The position numbers were made by a program, and so were the translations under genes. The notes under the pieces were generated by a model, which saw nothing but the letters and a program-made list of their open reading frames with translations, was not told where the DNA came from and did not search any database. From Clostridiales bacterium (lineage in GTDB: Bacteria > Bacillota_A > Clostridia > Oscillospirales > Acutalibacteraceae): a stretch of DNA of 6,250 nucleotides. Positions within the stretch are counted from its first letter, which is position 1; each line of letters begins with the position of its first letter. Positions 1 through 5,739 of the stretch are shown one piece after another. The stretch covers positions 1-6,250 of the forward strand of contig VSOH01000095.1 in assembly GCA_009774735.1 (NCBI GenBank), written 5' to 3'.

Positions 1-1580
1 ATCTCGGCGGTTGCTGCGGAACAACTCCTGCTCATATAAATGCTATGATTGAGCGTTGTAAAAATATTGTTGACAGCATTCCCGAAAAGAAAAATGACAC
101 TGTTGTTTCATCCTATTCCACAGCGGTTACTATCGGTGATAAGCCTGTTGTTATTGGTGAAAGAATTAATCCTACAGGCAAAAAGCTTTTCAAAGAAGCA
201 CTCAGAAATAACGATATTGATTATGTCATTAAAGAAGGACTTGCACAGAAGGATAAGGGTGCACATATCCTTGATGTTAATGTTGGATTACCTGAAATTG
301 ATGAGGTTAAGTGGCTTAAGGATGCTGTATATAATCTTCAGAGTGTACTTTCGCTGCCTTTGCAGCTTGACAGCTCCGACCCATTGGCACTTGAGGCTGC
401 AATGCGTATTTATAATGGTAAGCCTATGGTTAACTCGGTTAACGGCAAGGCTTCCTCAATGAGGGAGGTATTCCCTCTTATAAAAAAATACGGTGGTGTT
501 GTTGTATGCCTTTGTCTTGATGAAAACGGTATTCCGGCTACCGCAGAGGGCAGAATTGCCATAGCTGAAAAAATAATCAAGACTGCAGCCGAATATGGTG
601 GCGACAAAAAGGATTTGGTTGTGGATGCCCTTGTTATGACTATTTCAACGGACAAGAATAATGCCATCGAAACCTTAAAGGCTGTTAACTATATCAGAAA
701 TGAGCTTGGTGTAGCTACTGTTTTAGGTGTGTCAAACATCAGCTTTGGTCTGCCGAATCGAGAGGCAGTTAATACAGCATTTTATACTCTTGCTCTTGAA
801 AACGGACTTTCAGCGGGTATTATCAATCCGCTCAGTGATTCCATGATGAATGCATATTATTCATTTAATGCACTCAGAGGCTTTGATGATAACTGTGCAG
901 AGTATATTGAAAATGCTGCCGAAACACGGCTTGCTCCTGTCAGCAGCGGGTCATTTGATTTAAAAACTGCAATTATCAAGGGTATGAAAAGCGAAGCAGG
1001 GGACTGTGCAAAAGAGCTTTTAAAAAATACTGCTCCCCTTGACGTTATTAACGACTATATTATCCCCGCACTTGACGTTGTCGGTGATGGCTTTGAAAAA
1101 AATAAAATATTCCTGCCGCAGCTTCTTATGAGTGCTGATTCTGCAAAGGCGGCATTTGATGAAATAAAGATGCACCTGACTCTTGCAGGTGAAAAACAGG
1201 AAAGTGAAAATAAAATTGTTATTGCAACTGTTGAGGGGGATATTCACGATATAGGTAAAAATATTGTTAAGGTGCTTTTGTCAAACTACGGGTTTGATGT
1301 TATTGATCTTGGCAAGGATGTTAAGTGTGAAAAGGTGCTTGAAGAAACAATTCAGCATAATTGCAAGCTTGTGTGCCTTTCTGCATTGATGACAACAACT
1401 GTTCCTAATATGGAAAAAACAATTAAGCTTGTTCACGAAAATACAGATGCGAAGGTATTGGTTGGCGGTGCGGTGCTCACAAAATCATATGCTAAAATGA
1501 TTCATGCCGATTATTATGCCAAGGATGCTATGGAAAGTGTAAGAATTGCCAAGGCCTATTTCGGAGGTGACGAGCAATGA
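1..1580 (+). CDS. metH: Methionine synthase, cobalamin-dependent, short form (5'-truncated by window edge)
   Basis: Cytosolic enzyme that moves a methyl group from methyl-tetrahydrofolate through cobalamin to homocysteine, giving methionine. The first in-frame codon is at position 3 and reads LGGCCGTTPAHI, the zinc-binding end of the homocysteine S-methyltransferase domain, so the ATG at 45 is internal and the true start lies upstream. Counting from that ATG, the pterin-binding domain begins near residue 33 (GERINPTGKKLF, then LDVNVG, SVNGK, GLPNR). The four-helix B12 cap spans about 295-375. The B12-binding Rossmann domain spans about 390-505, with DIHDIG at 399-404 (cobalt-ligand His401), then SALMTTT and GGA. 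The protein stops after this domain, with no C-terminal SAM-dependent reactivation domain as in the E. coli enzyme; in such short MetH forms reactivation is usually a separate protein (family knowledge). The stop overlaps the next gene (ATGA), implying one transcript. Identity is very secure. Confidence 0.95.
   Translation, partial: LGGCCGTTPAHINAMIERCKNIVDSIPEKKNDTVVSSYSTAVTIGDKPVVIGERINPTGKKLFKEALRNNDIDYVIKEGLAQKDKGAHILDVNVGLPEIDEVKWLKDAVYNLQSVLSLPLQLDSSDPLALEAAMRIYNGKPMVNSVNGKASSMREVFPLIKKYGGVVVCLCLDENGIPATAEGRIAIAEKIIKTAAEYGGDKKDLVVDALVMTISTDKNNAIETLKAVNYIRNELGVATVLGVSNISFGLPNREAVNTAFYTLALENGLSAGIINPLSDSMMNAYYSFNALRGFDDNCAEYIENAAETRLAPVSSGSFDLKTAIIKGMKSEAGDCAKELLKNTAPLDVINDYIIPALDVVGDGFEKNKIFLPQLLMSADSAKAAFDEIKMHLTLAGEKQESENKIVIATVEGDIHDIGKNIVKVLLSNYGFDVIDLGKDVKCEKVLEETIQHNCKLVCLSALMTTTVPNMEKTIKLVHENTDAKVLVGGAVLTKSYAKMIHADYYAKDAMESVRIAKAYFGGDEQ
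1563..1567 (+). promoter_or_regulatory. Ribosome-binding site for the Rrf2 regulator, inside metH
   Basis: GGAGG followed by TGA lies in the last codons of metH, 9 bases before ATG 1577. It supports start 1577 over 1580 and translational coupling across the ATGA overlap. Confidence 0.75.
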
Positions 1581-1969
1581 TGATTTCAACCAAGGGCAGA
1601 TATGCTCTTATGATTATGACTTACATTGCAGAACATCAGGATGAAAGTGTAGTTTCGCTGAAGGATATAGCAGCGCATAAAAATATGGGCATCAAATACC
1701 TTGAAATTATTGTTTCTTCACTGAATAAGGCAGGCTTGTTGGAGAGCACCCGTGGTAAAAACGGCGGTTACCGACTGAACAGGGAGCCTGAGGATTATTC
1801 GTTGTTTGAAATTTTAAAGGTTGCCGAGGGCAGTCTTGTACCTGTTAACTGTGTTGAGGAGGGCTTTTGCGATAATGCACCAAATTGTAAAACAAACAAA
1901 ATGTGGTGCGAGCTTGATCAATTAATCAGTGATTTTCTTTCAAAAAAAACCTTAGCGGATATAGTATAA
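1577..1969 (+). CDS. Rrf2-family transcriptional regulator, IscR-like, probable Fe-S sensor
   Basis: A 130-residue DNA-binding regulator. The N-terminus MMISTKGRYAL, the winged helix (about 1-70, including SLKDIAAHKNMGIKYLE and RGKNGGYRL) and the dimerisation helix after residue 112 are standard Rrf2 features. Cysteines lie at 92, 98 and 104, the numbers of the three cysteine ligands of the [2Fe-2S] cluster in E. coli IscR. The fourth IscR ligand, His107, is Asn107 here, and an extra Cys111 follows. This supports a cluster- or thiol-sensing role; the effector is inferred. NsrR (nitric oxide) shares the three-Cys pattern but uses Asp8, which is Arg8 here. CymR lacks such cysteines. Translation is probably coupled to metH: the start overlaps its stop by 4 bases, with GGAGG at 1563-1567 inside metH. 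ATG at 1580 is a second possible start, but 1577 has the better spacing (9 bases). Targets cannot be told from the window. Confidence 0.9.
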   Translation: MMISTKGRYALMIMTYIAEHQDESVVSLKDIAAHKNMGIKYLEIIVSSLNKAGLLESTRGKNGGYRLNREPEDYSLFEILKVAEGSLVPVNCVEEGFCDNAPNCKTNKMWCELDQLISDFLSKKTLADIV

Positions 1970-2004
1970 TCATAACCACCCGTTTGATGGGTGGTTATGA
2001 TTAT
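1966..2004. terminator. Shared hairpin terminator between convergent Rrf2 and HAD genes
   Basis: A perfect 16-bp stem (1966-1981 with 1989-2004) and a 7-base loop (1982-1988, GTTTGAT). It contains the whole stop codon of the Rrf2 gene and the last base of the HAD stop codon. The plus strand continues into an A/T-rich run (CAATATATTTTATTT), a modest termination tail. On the minus strand the nearest T-run lies about 15 bases beyond the stem, so termination there is less clear. Symmetry and convergent placement suggest a bidirectional terminator. Confidence 0.75.
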
Positions 2005-2690
2005 CAATATATTTTATTTAATGTTTTTATGACTTCGTCAAGATGATGAATTTCATAGTCAGGTCTGATGCTGCTTGTGTTTTTATCATAGTGCGGATTA
2101 AACCACACTGTTTTAATCCCTGCATTGATACCGCCCTTGATGTCGCTTGACAGGCTGTCACCGATGATGATTGCATTATCTTTCGTGAAATTCGGTATTT
2201 TGTCAAAGCAATAATTGAAAAATTTAATGCTCGGCTTTTCGTGACCGACTACTTCTGAAATGAAAATATCCTTAAAGCAGTGTGAAATCCCTGCACCCGA
2301 AAGTCTGCCGTCCTGCACCTTTTTTGCACCGTTTGATACAAGGTAAAGGTCATAATCATTATAAATGCTCTCAAGCATATTCACTGCACCGTCAATGAAA
2401 AAGTGACCTACCGCAAGATTTTCCTCATATATGGATGTGGCAAGCAGGGGTGATGTGTTAATGTTCAGCTCATCAAAAAGAAGCTTGTATCTGTTCACCT
2501 TAACCTCCTCACGGCTGATTTCACCAAGCTCCAGTCTTTTCCACTGTGAAATGTTATATTTGCTGTATTGGTTTATTATGTAATCATTCGGTTCAATTCC
2601 AAGTTTAACAAGCGTTTTGGTTAATGCAGTACGCTCACTCTTTTTAAAGTCAAATATTGTATCATCAAGGTCAAATAAAACTGTTTTAAT
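2004..2690 (-). CDS. HAD-superfamily hydrolase, YjjG/YfnB-type nucleotidase-like, with apparent non-canonical start
   Basis: Predicted cytosolic Mg-dependent phosphatase of about 228 residues. Counting from ATT at 2690-2688, HAD motif I is FDLDDT (nucleophile Asp7, acid/base Asp9), motif II is SNG (Ser119), motif III is the Lys of HEKPS (Lys152), and motif IV is GDSLSSD (Asp178, Asp183). An all-helical C1-type cap lies between motifs I and II. Motif order, the GDSLSSDIKGGINAG signature and length fit the YjjG/YfnB group, whose known members dephosphorylate pyrimidine nucleotides; the substrate here is inferred. No ATG, GTG or TTG occurs in frame between the upstream TAG (about 2755) and GTG at 2498, which would remove residues 1-64 including the nucleophile. 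GGAGG at 2702-2698 lies 7 bases before ATT (4 before ATA at 2693). The reading frame is intact throughout. A point change from ATG to ATA, or a sequence error, is the main alternative to a genuine ATT start. It converges on the Rrf2 gene. Confidence 0.8.
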   Translation of the reverse strand: MKTVLFDLDDTIFDFKKSERTALTKTLVKLGIEPNDYIINQYSKYNISQWKRLELGEISREEVKVNRYKLLFDELNINTSPLLATSIYEENLAVGHFFIDGAVNMLESIYNDYDLYLVSNGAKKVQDGRLSGAGISHCFKDIFISEVVGHEKPSIKFFNYCFDKIPNFTKDNAIIIGDSLSSDIKGGINAGIKTVWFNPHYDKNTSSIRPDYEIHHLDEVIKTLNKIY

Positions 2691-2697
2691 TATAAAG

Positions 2698-2702
2698 CCT
2701 CC
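2698..2702 (-). promoter_or_regulatory. Ribosome-binding site deciding the HAD hydrolase start
   Basis: GGAGG on the minus strand, 7 bases before ATT (2690) and 4 before ATA (2693). Its position just ahead of the expected N-terminus (I-K-T-V-L-F-D-L-D-D-T) supports initiation here rather than at GTG 2498. Confidence 0.6.
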
Positions 2703-2711
2703 ATAAAAAAT

Positions 2712-2751
2712 AAATCCGTTGGTATTTATTATAACAAATACCGACGGATTT
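2712..2751 (-). terminator. Hairpin terminator at the end of the feo operon
   Basis: Two 16-base arms (2712-2727 and 2736-2751) separated by an 8-base loop. On the minus strand the stem has one C-A mismatch and is followed by A plus six T residues (2710-2705), a good intrinsic terminator 19 bases after the stop of the Cys-rich gene. On the plus strand the mismatch becomes a G-U pair and a short T-run follows. It sits directly before the HAD ribosome-binding site. Confidence 0.7.
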
Positions 2752-2757
2752 TTCTAT

Positions 2758-2785
2758 ATTATACTGAATTTAGTTCTTGTGTATA
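2758..2785 (-). promoter_or_regulatory. Possible promoter for the HAD hydrolase gene
   Basis: On the minus strand TATACA (2785-2780) and a perfect TATAAT (2763-2758) are 16 bases apart, overlapping the 3' end of the Cys-rich gene. Initiation would fall near 2751, the first base of the hairpin at 2712-2751, giving a transcript that starts with a stem-loop. The -35 match is 4 of 6 and A/T-rich DNA produces chance -10 boxes, so confidence is modest. Confidence 0.4.
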
Positions 2786-2937
2786 CAGCCTGCCTGACAG
2801 TGACTGCAGTCACCGCCGCAGGTGCCTTTGCCTGCCTTTTTATCCTTGATGATGTTTTTAATAATAAGTGCAACTATTAAAACTAAAATCAGCACAACAA
2901 CGATTGTACCAATATGTGCTTTTAATAAAGTTAACAT
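2770..2937 (-). CDS. FeoB-associated Cys-rich membrane protein (55 aa)
   Basis: A 55-residue protein, easily missed by gene callers. ATG at 2937 follows an AGGAG (2948-2944) with 6-base spacing, and the gene starts 14 bases after the feoB stop. A single hydrophobic segment spans about residues 9-26 (I-G-T-I-V-V-V-L-I-L-V-L-I-V-A-L-I-I), followed by a basic stretch (KNIIKDKKAGK) that predicts a cytosolic C-terminus by the positive-inside rule. The tail has four cysteines in a CX3CX2CX3C array (Cys40, 44, 47, 51) with nearby His46 and His53. Size, layout and position after feoB match the FeoB-associated Cys-rich membrane protein family common in Firmicutes (Pfam FeoB_associated). Its role is not firmly known. 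I infer it binds or hands on Fe(II) at the cytosolic mouth of FeoB, perhaps in place of FeoC, which is absent here. Alternatives are a redox or cluster-binding site. Confidence 0.88.
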   Translation of the reverse strand: MLTLLKAHIGTIVVVLILVLIVALIIKNIIKDKKAGKGTCGGDCSHCQAGCIHKN

Positions 2938-2951
2938 CTGAAACTCCTCGT

Positions 2952-5150
2952 TTATTTCTTAACTGCAGTTTTTTTCTTTGTGCTTACAGTCAGCTTGTTT
3001 TCGTCATACTTGTTCTTTCTTACAAGCATATAGATAATTCCTACAAGTGCAATGACTGCTGCTATCAGACCGATAACGTTTACATCACCTGCGAACAGAC
3101 AGCCTAACTGGAATACGATAAGTGAAACAAGATAAGCGAATCCGCACTGGTATCCGATGGCGAACCAAGTCCATTTTGCATTGTTCATTTCTCTTTTAAT
3201 TGCACCGATTGCTGCGAAGCAAGGCGCACAAAGAAGATTGAAGATGAGGAATGAATATGCTGCAAGGGCAGGGTGACCGCCTGAAAGCTCTGAAAGATTC
3301 TGAGAGAATGCCGCCCAGATTTCGTCACCGTTTTCAGAAAGCTCACCGGCATATTGATAAAGAATACCAAAGGAGCTGACAACATTTTCTTTTGCAATAA
3401 GACCTGTAACAGTAGCAACTGCTGTTCTCCATCCGCCCCAGCCCAGTGGTATGAACAACCAGGCAAAAGCCTTACCGATGTAAGCGAGAATAGATGTATC
3501 CATATCGTCAGTCATATGCAGACCGCCTTCAAATGTGAATGCCTGTAAGAACCAGATAACGATTGTGGAAAGTGCAATAACGGTTCCTGCTTTTTTGATG
3601 AATGACCAGCCACGCTCCCACATTGAACGCAGCACTGAGCTTGCTGTCGGCATATGATAAGCAGGCAGCTCCATAACAAATGGTGATGGCTCGCCTGAGA
3701 ATATTTTAGTCTTTTTAAGAATTATTCCCGAAACAACTACTGCCGCAACACCGATGAAATAAGCAGATGTTGCTACAAGTCCTGATTCACCGAAGCAGGC
3801 ACCGGCAATCAGTCCGATGATTGGCATTTTTGCACTGCAGGGAATAAAAGTGGTTGTCATGATTGTCATACGACGGTCACGTTCATTTTCTATGGTTCGT
3901 GATGCCATAATTCCCGGAACGCCGCAGCCTGTACCGATAAGCATAGGAATAAATGATTTTCCTGATAATCCGAAATTGCGGAAGATTTTGTCCATAACAA
4001 ATGCAACACGGCTCATATAACCGCATCCCTCAAGGAATGCAAGGAAAATGAACAGGACAAATATCTGTGGAACAAAGCCTAAAACAGCACCAACACCTGC
4101 AATAATACCGTCAATAATCAATGAATACAGCCAGTCGGCACATCCGATTGATGTGAGCAGCTTGTCAAAGAGCGTAGGAATCCATCCTCCGTCGTCAACA
4201 GAACCGAATACCACGTCATTTACCCAGTCAGTAGCCATACCACCGACTGTTGACATGGATATATAGTAAACAAGGAACATTACAAGTGCAAATATCGGAA
4301 GTCCAAGCCATCTGTTGGTAACGACTTTATCTATTTTATCTGATATTGAAAGCTTGCCTTCATTTGCTTTCTTATATGATTTCTTTATTACAGATTCAAT
4401 ATAGACATATCTTTCGTTAATAATAATGCTTTCAGCATCGTCATCAAGCTCTTCCTCAGCTGCTTTAATATCACCGCTTATATGCTCTAAAATCACCGGA
4501 TCGAGATTGATTTGTTCGAGTACTTTCGGATCACCCTCAAAAATTTTGACTGCATACCAACGTTGCTGTGCAGCAGGCATATCGTGAACTGCCGCCTCCT
4601 CAATGTGTGCCAGTGCGTGTTCAACAACACCGCTGAAGCAGTGGCGAGGTATGGTTGCAGGCTGACTTGCTGCATCAATAGCGGCATTGATTGCATCAGC
4701 AATACCTGTGCCTTTTAATGCAGAAATTTCAACAACCTTGCATCTGAGCTGGTGTGACAATTCGTCAATACGGATTTTATCGCCGCTTTTTTCAACAATA
4801 TCCATCATATTGATTGCCACTACAACAGGTATGCCAAGCTCAATAAGCTGTGTTGTCAGATAAAGGTTTCTTTCAATATTTGTTCCGTCAACGATGTTCA
4901 GAATAGCGTTCGGTTTTTCCTCAACCAAATAATCTCTTGCCACAATTTCCTCAATTGTGTATGGTGACAGTGAATAAATACCCGGAAGGTCAGTAACAAT
5001 TACATCATTACGCTTTTTCAGCTTGCCCTCTTTTTTTTCAACAGTAACACCGGGCCAGTTACCAACATATTGGTTTGAGCCTGTCAATGCATTGAACAGG
5101 GTTGTTTTACCGCAGTTTGGATTGCCGGCAAGTGCAATTTTAATTCCCAT
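2952..5150 (-). CDS. feoB: Ferrous iron transporter FeoB
   Basis: A 732-residue inner-membrane Fe(II) importer with a cytosolic N-terminal G-protein domain. The G motifs are complete: G1 GNPNCGKT 9-16, G2 Thr36 in GVTVEKKEG, G3 DLPG 54-57, G4 NMMD 114-117, G5 SALKG 143-147. A helical GDI/spacer region spans about 165-265. The membrane part (about 280-710) holds two gate-like regions: GTGCGVPGIMASRT at 406-419 with Cys409, and FIPCSAKMP at 435-443 with Cys438. A CAPC pair lies at 641-644. No FeoA or FeoC domain is fused; FeoA is supplied by the two upstream genes. The C-terminal tail after about 711 is lysine-rich and probably cytosolic. ATG 5150 begins directly before the G1 strand and follows AAAGGA with about 10-base spacing, so the start is sound. 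The length is typical of the Firmicutes form and all key motifs are intact. Expression should follow the upstream feo promoter, possibly reduced by the hairpin at 5199-5236. Confidence 0.98.
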   Translation of the reverse strand: MGIKIALAGNPNCGKTTLFNALTGSNQYVGNWPGVTVEKKEGKLKKRNDVIVTDLPGIYSLSPYTIEEIVARDYLVEEKPNAILNIVDGTNIERNLYLTTQLIELGIPVVVAINMMDIVEKSGDKIRIDELSHQLRCKVVEISALKGTGIADAINAAIDAASQPATIPRHCFSGVVEHALAHIEEAAVHDMPAAQQRWYAVKIFEGDPKVLEQINLDPVILEHISGDIKAAEEELDDDAESIIINERYVYIESVIKKSYKKANEGKLSISDKIDKVVTNRWLGLPIFALVMFLVYYISMSTVGGMATDWVNDVVFGSVDDGGWIPTLFDKLLTSIGCADWLYSLIIDGIIAGVGAVLGFVPQIFVLFIFLAFLEGCGYMSRVAFVMDKIFRNFGLSGKSFIPMLIGTGCGVPGIMASRTIENERDRRMTIMTTTFIPCSAKMPIIGLIAGACFGESGLVATSAYFIGVAAVVVSGIILKKTKIFSGEPSPFVMELPAYHMPTASSVLRSMWERGWSFIKKAGTVIALSTIVIWFLQAFTFEGGLHMTDDMDTSILAYIGKAFAWLFIPLGWGGWRTAVATVTGLIAKENVVSSFGILYQYAGELSENGDEIWAAFSQNLSELSGGHPALAAYSFLIFNLLCAPCFAAIGAIKREMNNAKWTWFAIGYQCGFAYLVSLIVFQLGCLFAGDVNVIGLIAAVIALVGIIYMLVRKNKYDENKLTVSTKKKTAVKK

Positions 5151-5178
5151 TGTATGTATTTCCTTTCAAATTTATAAA

Positions 5179-5192
5179 TTAGTGACGACTAA
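5179..5192. promoter_or_regulatory. Possible third operator upstream of feoB
   Basis: Inverted repeat TTAGT-GACG-ACTAA lies between feoA2 and feoB, about 29 bases before the feoB start. Its half-sites resemble the GTTAG/CTAAC repeats at the main feo promoter but with 4-base spacing. On the minus strand a weak promoter-like pair (TTTATT, 17 bases, TAATTT) would place the repeat in its spacer. This may be a second binding site for the DtxR-like regulator, but chance is possible. Confidence 0.3.
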
Positions 5193-5198
5193 CTCTTA

Positions 5199-5236
5199 AA
5201 TAAAAATTTAAGGGAATAGCTCCCTTAATTTTTATT
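5199..5236 (-). terminator. Hairpin between feoA2 and feoB (attenuator-like)
   Basis: A stem of about 16 pairs with one bulged T at or near 5209 and a 5-base loop (5216-5220), including the stop end of feoA2. The GGGA/TCCC top is capped by A/T pairs, and on the minus strand the 3' arm ends in an A/T-rich run (AAATTTTTATTT). It resembles a weak intrinsic terminator or an mRNA-stabilising hairpin that could set the ratio of FeoA to FeoB message. feoB has no strong promoter of its own, so substantial read-through is expected. Confidence 0.5.
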
Positions 5237-5450
5237 CAACCTCAATTAATTCGGCATCTGCCTTACGAAGTGATAATTCGTAGTTGCGAACAGTGATTTC
5301 AACAGGATCACCAAGAGGAGCAACCTTTCTGACATAGATTTCAACACCCTTTGTGATACCCATATCCATAATTCTGCGCTTTAATGCACCTTCGCCATTA
5401 ATGCGTTTAACCTTACAGCTTGCACCAACTTTAACTTCTTTAAGAGTCAT
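5232..5450 (-). CDS. feoA: Ferrous iron transport protein A (second copy)
   Basis: A 72-residue cytosolic SH3-like protein that assists FeoB, probably through its G domain or membrane face. The sequence is a textbook FeoA: N-terminal MTLKEVKVG, then GEGALKRRIMDMGITKGVEIYV (about 19-40), PLGDPVEITVRNYELSLR (about 45-62) and the closing KADAELIEVE. Length is normal and there are no gaps. ATG 5450 follows GGAAGG (5464-5459) with 8-base spacing. It is the middle gene of the operon, between a divergent, apparently frameshifted feoA paralogue and feoB. Because the upstream copy looks damaged, this may be the main working FeoA. The two copies are dissimilar in sequence, so they are long-standing paralogues rather than a recent duplication. 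Confidence 0.95.
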   Translation of the reverse strand: MTLKEVKVGASCKVKRINGEGALKRRIMDMGITKGVEIYVRKVAPLGDPVEITVRNYELSLRKADAELIEVE

Positions 5451-5491
5451 AACATTATCCTTCCTATGTGTTATTGATTATACAAATATTT

Positions 5492-5689
5492 TCATTGCCA
5501 TAGCTTCGCCGATGGAACCCTCGCACCTTTGACATTGACTATTAAATTGCCTGCGAGTGATGAAACAATTGTTATTGCTCCACCAACAACAAATCCAAGG
5601 TCTGCAAGGTGAGCCTTAACCTCGGCATTGCCACCGATTTTTTTTATTATCATTTCTTTATTCAAATCTGCAAATGTCAGCGGCATCAT
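5492..5689 (-). CDS. feoA: Ferrous iron transport protein A (first copy), apparent 3' frameshift
   Basis: First gene of the feo operon, FeoA/SH3-like. ATG 5689 follows AGGAG (5701-5697) with 7-base spacing; ATG 5686 is a weaker choice. Residues 1-58 fit the family (HLADLGFVVGGAITIVSSLAGN, NLIVNVKGARV). As written, the frame then reads PSAKLWQ and stops at 65. In the other frame, directly after GARV, comes IGEAMAMKIFV and TAA at 5480-5478, which is the normal FeoA ending. Restoring one base within about 5514-5518 would give a 70-residue complete FeoA. Either a one-base deletion has altered the last strand or there is a sequence error. I see no slippery heptamer that would suggest programmed frameshifting. 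The loss of the last strand may weaken folding, while the intact feoA2 could compensate. Confidence 0.85.
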   Translation of the reverse strand: MMPLTFADLNKEMIIKKIGGNAEVKAHLADLGFVVGGAITIVSSLAGNLIVNVKGARVPSAKLWQ

Positions 5690-5716
5690 AATATCACTCC
5701 TTTAGTCATTGGTACA

Positions 5717-5732
5717 GTTAGCTTTTTCTAAC
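5717..5732. promoter_or_regulatory. Operator 2, just downstream of the feo transcription start
   Basis: Inverted repeat GTTAG-CTTTTT-CTAAC with the same half-sites as operator 1 but a 6-base gap. Its centre is 23 bp from that of operator 1, about two helical turns, which could allow two dimers to bind cooperatively. In RNA it could also form a short 5-bp stem at the 5' end of the feo transcript, so an RNA role is the alternative. Confidence 0.45.
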
Positions 5733-5739
5733 CACGTAT

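Noticed and set aside
45..47. ATG at 45 as the metH start
   Set aside because: The same frame upstream encodes the conserved GGCCGTTPxHI zinc motif up to the window edge, and there is no ribosome-binding site before the ATG.
410..1247. Minus-strand open frames inside metH
   Set aside because: They overlap the conserved pterin- and B12-domain coding sequence and have no recognisable protein features.
2690..2704. Four-codon reading frame M-E-A-L-stop (ATG 2704) overlapping the HAD start, as a possible leader peptide
   Set aside because: No ribosome-binding site precedes it (only T residues), and the GGAGG lies inside it. Its stop overlapping ATT by one base is curious but probably chance.
3185..4718. 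Open frames of 64-93 codons on either strand inside feoB
   Set aside because: All lie within the strongly conserved FeoB coding frame, lack ribosome-binding sites and family features, and are frame shadows.
5508..5522. Programmed -1 frameshifting to restore FeoA1
   Set aside because: The zero-frame codons AGG GTT CCA do not form a slippery heptamer and I see no downstream stimulatory structure; an indel or sequence error is simpler.
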